Of a stretch of DNA of 64,000 nt, positions 59,318 through 64,000 are shown one piece after another. A program made the translations under genes and the position numbers. Within the stretch, counting starts at the first letter, position 1; each line of letters opens with the position of its first letter. Source of the DNA: Bacillus sp. N1-1 (lineage in GTDB: Bacteria; Bacillota; Bacilli; Bacillales; Guptibacillaceae); the NCBI RefSeq assembly GCF_009818105.1, contig NZ_CP046564.1:1922001-1986000 (forward strand), written 5' to 3'. Under the pieces are notes generated by a model. The model was not told where the DNA came from. It saw nothing but the letters and a program-made list of their open reading frames with translations, and made no database searches.

Positions 59318-60220
59318 ATGCTAACGAATCAACATATCGCTGTCATTGGCGGTGATGCCCGCCAGCTTGAAATTATTCGGAAGCTGACTGAATTAAATGC
59401 GGATCTGTATTTAATCGGCTTCGACCAGCTTGATCACGGATTTACCGGTGCAACCAAATGTACGTTAGATGAAGTTAAGCTAAATACCCTTGATGCAATT
59501 GTCCTTCCAGTGAGTGGAACTACGATCGAAGGAGAAGTCGACACTATTTTCTCTAATGAAAAAGTCGTATTAACAGCTGATCAGTTAAAACAAACCCCAG
59601 AACACTGTACGATTTATAGCGGGATTAGCAACAGTTGTTTAGATAAAATGGTCACTGAAGCATCAAGAACTTTAATTCGCTTATTTGAACGAGACGATGT
59701 TGCCATTTATAATTCCATTCCGACAGTTGAAGGAACGGTAATGATGGTAATTCAACATACGGATATTACAATTCATCAATCCAACATCGCTGTACTTGGC
59801 CTTGGACGTGTAGGAATGTCTGTTGCGAGAACTTTCGATGCACTTGGAGCGAATGTTAGCGTAGGGGCAAGAAAGCCGGAGCATATTGCACGCATTACAG
59901 AGATGGGGTTAAAGCCATTTCATTTATCTGATCTACCGAACCAAGTATCAAATTTAGATGTGTGTATCAACACAATTCCGGTTCAAATCGTTACGTCACA
60001 AGTAATCGCAAAAATGCCAGGCCATACGCTCGTCATCGATCTTGCTTCAAAACCAGGTGGCACAGATTTTCGCTATGCTGAAAAGCGAGGAATTAAAGCT
60101 CTTCTTGCGCCAGGACTTCCTGGAATCGTAGCCCCAAAAACCGCTGGGAAAATTATCGCAAATGTTCTGACACAGTTATTAATTGAGCGGTCTCAGAATG
60201 GAAAGGAGAACTCGCCATGA
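59318..60220 (+). CDS. dpaA: Dipicolinate synthase subunit A
   Basis: 300 residues (spoVFA). HIAVIGGDARQLEIIRKL at the N-terminus and the nucleotide-binding AVLGLGRVGMSVARTFDALGA (residues about 155-175; key GxGxxG) are diagnostic. With DpaB it oxidises the DapA-derived dihydrodipicolinate or its hydrate to dipicolinic acid, the calcium-bound spore core solute. ATG 59318 follows GGGGAGGAAC; the frame is open upstream. Its stop overlaps dpaB by four bases (ATGA). The sigma-K-like promoter is upstream. Presence implies an endospore former. Confidence 0.96.
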   Translation: MLTNQHIAVIGGDARQLEIIRKLTELNADLYLIGFDQLDHGFTGATKCTLDEVKLNTLDAIVLPVSGTTIEGEVDTIFSNEKVVLTADQLKQTPEHCTIYSGISNSCLDKMVTEASRTLIRLFERDDVAIYNSIPTVEGTVMMVIQHTDITIHQSNIAVLGLGRVGMSVARTFDALGANVSVGARKPEHIARITEMGLKPFHLSDLPNQVSNLDVCINTIPVQIVTSQVIAKMPGHTLVIDLASKPGGTDFRYAEKRGIKALLAPGLPGIVAPKTAGKIIANVLTQLLIERSQNGKENSP

Positions 60221-60810
60221 GTTTGAAAGGAAAACACATTGGGTTTGGTTTAACAGGTTCACATTGTACGTATGATGCGGTTGTTCCTCAAATCGAAGAA
60301 CTTGTTCAATTAGGTGCGAAGGTAACTCCGTTTGTCTCCCATACGGTTATGAATACAAACACGCGCTTTGGGGAAGGGGAAAACTGGATCGCTCGTATTG
60401 AGGAAATAACAGGTAATGAAGCAGTTAATTCAATCGTAAAGGCCGAGCCGTTTGGTCCCAAAACACCACTTGACTGCATGGTGATCGCTCCAATAACAGG
60501 GAACTCCATTAGTAAATTTGCGAATGCGATGACTGAATCTCCAGTATTGATGGGGGCAAAAGCGACTTTACGTAATGAAAAACCAGTTGTGTTAGGTATT
60601 TCCACCAACGACGGACTTGGACTAAACGGTACGAATATTTTAAGGCTGATGTCCACAAAAAACATTTATTTTATCCCATTTGGCCAGGACGATCCGGTGA
60701 AAAAACCAAACTCGTTAGTCGCTCGTATGCCTTCGTTAAGAGAAACCGTGGAAAAAGCCCTTCTCGGCAGACAGCTTCAGCCAGTTCTAATCGAAAGGTA
60801 TTTGGATTAA
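60217..60810 (+). CDS. dpaB: Dipicolinate synthase subunit B
   Basis: 197 residues (spoVFB), flavoprotein-like fold. IGFGLTGSHCTYDAVVPQIEEL and MVIAPITGNSISKFANAMTESPVL fit the UbiX/Dfp-like DpaB family. ATG 60217 overlaps the dpaA stop, and AAAGGAG lies inside dpaA, so the two subunits are translated together. Needed with DpaA for dipicolinate formation in the mother cell. Full length. Confidence 0.96.
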   Translation: MSLKGKHIGFGLTGSHCTYDAVVPQIEELVQLGAKVTPFVSHTVMNTNTRFGEGENWIARIEEITGNEAVNSIVKAEPFGPKTPLDCMVIAPITGNSISKFANAMTESPVLMGAKATLRNEKPVVLGISTNDGLGLNGTNILRLMSTKNIYFIPFGQDDPVKKPNSLVARMPSLRETVEKALLGRQLQPVLIERYLD

Positions 60811-60876
60811 CCAATTGATTTATCTTTCTTTAGAATAGGTTTATGATAGAATAGAGAATAAAATCACTAAGAATGG

Positions 60877-60896
60877 GGAGAAACCTCGGTTTCTCC
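60877..60896 (+). terminator. Hairpin between dpaB and asd
   Basis: GGAGAAAC, loop CTCG, GTTTCTCC, followed by TTCTGTTG. It lies after -10-like sequences (TATGAT at 60842, TAGAAT at 60847) that lack a good -35. It may be a dpaAB terminator or an asd leader hairpin; the T-run is weak. Confidence 0.5.
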
Positions 60897-60942
60897 TTCT
60901 GTTGTGATGGATTTTGAATGGAATATGGGAGGAGAATAAGTC

Positions 60943-61989
60943 ATGAGCGGGAAAAAATATCATGTAGCAGTAGTTGGAGCAACAGGGGCAGTCGGACAAC
61001 AAATGATCAAAACACTAGAGGAACGAGACTTTCCGATATCGACCTTAACGCTCCTTTCATCATCGCGTTCAGCTGGTAAGAAAGTTACCTTCAAAGGACA
61101 GGAGTTAACTGTAGAGGAAGCAACACCTGAAGCATTTGAAGGGGTTCAGCTCGCCTTATTTAGTGCTGGTGGCGGTGTATCAAAAGCACTTGCGCCAGAA
61201 GCTGTTAAACACGGAGCAATCGTTGTGGATAATACAAGCGCATTCCGCATGGACCCGGAAGTGCCTCTTGTTGTACCTGAGGTAAACGAAGGGGACTTGA
61301 ATGATCATAAAGGAATTATCGCAAATCCAAACTGCTCTACTATTCAGATGGTCGCAGCACTTGAACCACTGAAACAAGCATATGGCCTTACTAAAATTAT
61401 TGTTTCTACTTATCAAGCCGTTTCAGGTGCAGGTGCAAATGCCGTAACTGAAATGAAAGAGCAGTCTCAAGCGGTGCTAAATGGTGAAAACTATGAACCA
61501 CAAATATTGCCAGTTAAAGGCGATAAGAAGCACTATCCGATCGCTTTCAATGCCATCCCACAAATCGATGTATTTGAAGAAAACGGATTTACTTATGAAG
61601 AAATGAAAATGATAAATGAAACAAAGAAAATCATGCATGATGCTGAGCTTCATGTAGCAGCGACTTGCGTTCGTCTTCCAATTGAAACAGGCCACGCTGA
61701 ATCGGTTTATGTTGAAATTGGGAAGGAAGATGTGAGCGTAGAAGATGTAAAAGAGCTCTTGAAAAATGCGCCTGGCGTTACGCTAAAGGATGATCCTGCA
61801 AACCAGGTTTATCCAATGCCAGTTGATGCGGTAGGCAAATCAGACGTTTTTGTCGGTCGCATTCGAAAAGATTTAAATCAAAAAAATGGCTTCCATATGT
61901 GGATTGTCTCTGATAATCTACTGAAGGGGGCGGCATGGAATTCCGTGCAAATAGCTGAAAGCCTATCCGACCTAAATATTTTGAAATAG
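60943..61989 (+). CDS. asd: Aspartate-semialdehyde dehydrogenase
   Basis: 348 residues. [19 protein letters not shown] is the NADPH site and NPNCSTIQM contains catalytic Cys131; [11 protein letters not shown] and [15 protein letters not shown] follow. It reduces aspartyl phosphate to aspartate semialdehyde, a branch point for lysine, threonine, methionine and dipicolinate. ATG 60943 follows GGGAGGAG. It begins the asd-dapG-dapA group, feeding precursors to the dpaAB enzymes encoded just upstream. Confidence 0.97.
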   Translation: MSGKKYHVAVVGATGAVGQQMIKTLEERDFPISTLTLLSSSRSAGKKVTFKGQELTVEEATPEAFEGVQLALFSAGGGVSKALAPEAVKHGAIVVDNTSAFRMDPEVPLVVPEVNEGDLNDHKGIIANPNCSTIQMVAALEPLKQAYGLTKIIVSTYQAVSGAGANAVTEMKEQSQAVLNGENYEPQILPVKGDKKHYPIAFNAIPQIDVFEENGFTYEEMKMINETKKIMHDAELHVAATCVRLPIETGHAESVYVEIGKEDVSVEDVKELLKNAPGVTLKDDPANQVYPMPVDAVGKSDVFVGRIRKDLNQKNGFHMWIVSDNLLKGAAWNSVQIAESLSDLNILK

Positions 61990-62008
61990 ACATAAGAAGG
62001 TGTTCTGA

Positions 62009-63262
62009 ATGAAAGTCATCGTGCAGAAGTTTGGCGGTACTTCATTAAAAAGTGAAGACGGCAGACTGAGAGCTGTTAACCATATTAAAGACGCAGTGAA
62101 CGATGGATATAAAGTTGTTGTCGTTGTTTCCGCAATGGGCCGTAAAGGCGATCCCTATGCAACCGACACGCTTCTAAGCCTCATTGGCGACCGAGATCGA
62201 AAAGTAACTTCTAGAGAGTACGATTTGCTTGTATCATGTGGCGAAAGCATCTCCTCTGTTGTGTTTTCCAATCTCCTTTTAAACGAAGGTTTGAAAGCAA
62301 CAGCCTATACTGGTGGTCAGGCAGGCTTCATGACAACAGCTGAGCATAGCAAAGCTAGAATTTTGGAAATGAAGTCTGAACGTTTGATGGAAGAGTTAAA
62401 GCTCATGGATGTGGTTGTCGTAACAGGCTTTCAGGGTGTTACAAAAGATGGTGATGTAACGACGCTTGGCCGTGGCGGTAGTGACACGTCAGCAGCCGCA
62501 CTTGGTGCTGCTCTTTCGGCTGAATGGGTTGATATCTTTACCGATGTGGAAGGCATTATGACGGCTGATCCAAGAATTGTGGAAAAAGCCCGACCGCTTT
62601 CGATCGTAACCTATAATGAAGTATGCAACATGGCGTATCAAGGAGCGAAAGTTATTCATCCGCGCGCTGTTGAAATTGCGATGCAGGCAAAAATCCCGCT
62701 AAGAATTCGATCAACGTATTCCTCGTCGACTGGGACCCTGGTCACATCTGCGACTGGAAAACCAACTGGCGAACAAGTTATTGATCGGCTCATTACGGGT
62801 ATTGCACATGTGAGCGGCGTTACGCAAATTAAAGTGTATGCTAAAGAAGGACAATATGACCTACAATCACGCGTATTTAAAGCGATGGCACTTGAAGGCA
62901 TTAGCGTGGACTTTATTAACATTAGCTTAACTGGTGTTGTGTACACCGTCATGGAAGAAATGACGGAGCGCGCCGTGGCCACGCTAAATAACATGGGTTA
63001 TGAGCCAGAAGTAATCGAAAATTGTGCAAAGGTTTCAGCAGTTGGTGCTGGCATGAGCGGTGTGCCGGGCGTAACGGCAAAAATTGTCGAGTCATTAGCG
63101 GTAGAAAACATTGATATTCTGCAATCAGCTGATTCCCATACCACAATCTGGGTACTCGTGAGACAGAGTGATCTTTCAGCAGCTGTGAACGCCCTCCATG
63201 AAACATTTAACCTCCATCTGGATCCAGCGCAAGAAATGGAACAGATGATGGATCAGCTTTAA
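62009..63262 (+). CDS. dapG: Aspartate kinase I (DapG)
   Basis: 417 residues. VQKFGGTSLKSEDGR is the kinase N-terminus; VTTLGRGGSDTSAAALGAAL and FTDVEGIMTADPRIV are substrate-site blocks; two ACT domains occupy about 265-410. Position in asd-dapG-dapA identifies it as the DapG isoform, which in B. subtilis responds to diaminopimelate and serves wall and spore needs. ATG 62009 follows AAGAAGGTG. Feedback specificity cannot be read from sequence. Confidence 0.95.
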   Translation: MKVIVQKFGGTSLKSEDGRLRAVNHIKDAVNDGYKVVVVVSAMGRKGDPYATDTLLSLIGDRDRKVTSREYDLLVSCGESISSVVFSNLLLNEGLKATAYTGGQAGFMTTAEHSKARILEMKSERLMEELKLMDVVVVTGFQGVTKDGDVTTLGRGGSDTSAAALGAALSAEWVDIFTDVEGIMTADPRIVEKARPLSIVTYNEVCNMAYQGAKVIHPRAVEIAMQAKIPLRIRSTYSSSTGTLVTSATGKPTGEQVIDRLITGIAHVSGVTQIKVYAKEGQYDLQSRVFKAMALEGISVDFINISLTGVVYTVMEEMTERAVATLNNMGYEPEVIENCAKVSAVGAGMSGVPGVTAKIVESLAVENIDILQSADSHTTIWVLVRQSDLSAAVNALHETFNLHLDPAQEMEQMMDQL

Positions 63263-63285
63263 GTGAAAGGCAAGGAGTGAACGAG

Positions 63286-64000
63286 ATGAATTTTGGAAAA
63301 GTACTTACGGCAATGGTGACCCCATTTGATCGTAAAGGATACGTTGATTTTGCTAAAACAGAGCAACTCATCAACTATTTAATCAATAATGGAACAGATG
63401 GCCTTGTTGTAGCAGGTACCACTGGTGAATCACCAACGCTTTCTTCGGAAGAGAAAATTGCGCTCTTTAAGCATTCGGTGAAAGTAGCAGACGGCAGAGT
63501 ACCAATTATTGCAGGAACAGGCAGTAACAATACGCATGCGTCTATCGAATTAACGAAAAAAGCAGAAGCTGTAGGTGTCGATGCGATTATGATCGTAGCG
63601 CCTTACTATAGCAAACCAGGCCAAAAAGGTCTTTATGAGCATTTTAAAGCGATTGCTGAGTCAACGAAGCTTCCCGTTATGATCTATAACATTCCAGGTC
63701 GCTCTGTTGTCAACATGACTGGAGACACGATTGTTGAGCTTTCAAAAATTAGCAACATTGTCTCAGTAAAAGAAGCGAGCGGTGATCTTGATCAAATTAC
63801 TGACATTATTACCCGCACAGAAGAGTCTTTCTCTGTTTATAGCGGAGACGATGGCTTAACGTTACCGATCTTATCAGTAGGTGGGGATGGCGTCATTTCA
63901 GTAGCTTCACATGTTCTTGGCAATGAAATGCAACAAATGGTTTCTGCCTATGAATCTGGTGAGGTGAAAGAAGCGGCATCGATCCATCAACGAATTTTAC
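63286..64000 (+). CDS. dapA: 4-hydroxy-tetrahydrodipicolinate synthase, 3' end cut by window
   Basis: Open to the window end, giving 238 of roughly 290 residues. TAMVTPFDRKGYVDF, VAGTTGESPTLSSEEK, YYSKPGQKGLYEHF, YNIPGRSVVNM and VKEASGDLDQI with Lys162 (the Schiff-base lysine) show the DapA TIM barrel. It condenses pyruvate with aspartate semialdehyde; the product feeds lysine, cell-wall diaminopimelate and dipicolinate. ATG 63286 follows AAGGAGTGA, 23 bases after dapG. Catalytic residues present; the C-terminal helices lie outside. Confidence 0.96.
   Translation, partial: MNFGKVLTAMVTPFDRKGYVDFAKTEQLINYLINNGTDGLVVAGTTGESPTLSSEEKIALFKHSVKVADGRVPIIAGTGSNNTHASIELTKKAEAVGVDAIMIVAPYYSKPGQKGLYEHFKAIAESTKLPVMIYNIPGRSVVNMTGDTIVELSKISNIVSVKEASGDLDQITDIITRTEESFSVYSGDDGLTLPILSVGGDGVISVASHVLGNEMQQMVSAYESGEVKEAASIHQRIL

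Noticed and set aside
60811..60942. Lysine riboswitch upstream of asd
   Set aside because: The gap is only 132 bases and holds one short hairpin; the L-box motifs and size (about 170 bases or more) are missing.
1..64000. CRISPR array, tRNA or rRNA genes, insertion sequences
   Set aside because: No regularly spaced direct repeats, cloverleaf-like segments, rRNA stretches or transposase genes were seen when reading the window.

Overview
The window is a 64 kb stretch of low-GC Gram-positive (Bacillota) chromosome. Nearly every gene is on the + strand and in the order of the conserved yloU-to-dapA block of Bacillus. Dipicolinate synthase genes (dpaA/dpaB), a YmxH-type protein and a YlxY-type deacetylase-like protein point to an endospore-forming member of the Bacillaceae. 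Protein sequences resemble Bacillus subtilis closely but are clearly a different genus or species. The genus cannot be fixed from sequence alone. No rRNA, tRNA, CRISPR array, prophage, insertion sequence or transposase was seen.

Layout. Bases 1-5.7 kb hold the end of yloU, a FakA-like kinase gene (yloV), L-serine dehydratase (sdaAB, sdaAA) and recG. Bases 5.7-9.5 kb hold the fatty-acid synthesis operon fapR-plsX-fabD-fabG-acpA, led by a recognisable FapR operator. Bases 9.5-17.2 kb carry rnc, one opposite-strand DUF1128 gene, smc, ftsY, ylxM and ffh. Bases 17.2-22.8 kb carry rpsP, khpA, ylqD, rimM, trmD, rplS, a type I signal peptidase, rbgA, rnhB and a small unknown gene. Bases 22.9-33.3 kb carry sucCD, dprA, topA, trmFO, xerC, hslV, hslU and codY. 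Bases 33.4-42.5 kb carry rpsB, tsf, pyrH, frr, uppS, cdsA, dxr, rseP and proS. Bases 42.5-54.2 kb carry polC and the rimP-nusA-rnpM-ylxQ-infB-ylxP-rbfA-truB-ribF-rpsO cluster. Bases 54.3-64 kb carry pnp, ylxY, a M16 peptidase, ymxH, dpaA, dpaB, asd, dapG and a truncated dapA.

How it works together. Most of the window is translation, ribosome and RNA maturation, protein targeting (FtsY, Ffh, YlxM, signal peptidase, RseP), chromosome maintenance (SMC, XerC, TopA, PolC, RecG, DprA, RnhB) and envelope precursors (UppS, CdsA, Dxr). The last 5 kb joins aspartate-pathway enzymes (Asd, DapG, DapA) to dipicolinate synthase (DpaAB), which consumes the DapA product during sporulation. Many gene boundaries carry terminator-like hairpins, often without a clear new promoter, suggesting graded read-through.

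No wholly new system was found; this is mostly a housekeeping region. The points most worth a second look are these: a prolyl-tRNA synthetase with a shortened editing domain and a substituted lysine; codY followed directly by rpsB, without the fla/che operon found there in B. subtilis; a structured rpsB leader; the FapR operator followed by a 30-bp perfect palindrome; a 40-bp perfect palindrome shared by convergent rnc and DUF1128 genes; and a 58-residue unknown gene where B. subtilis has ylqGH.
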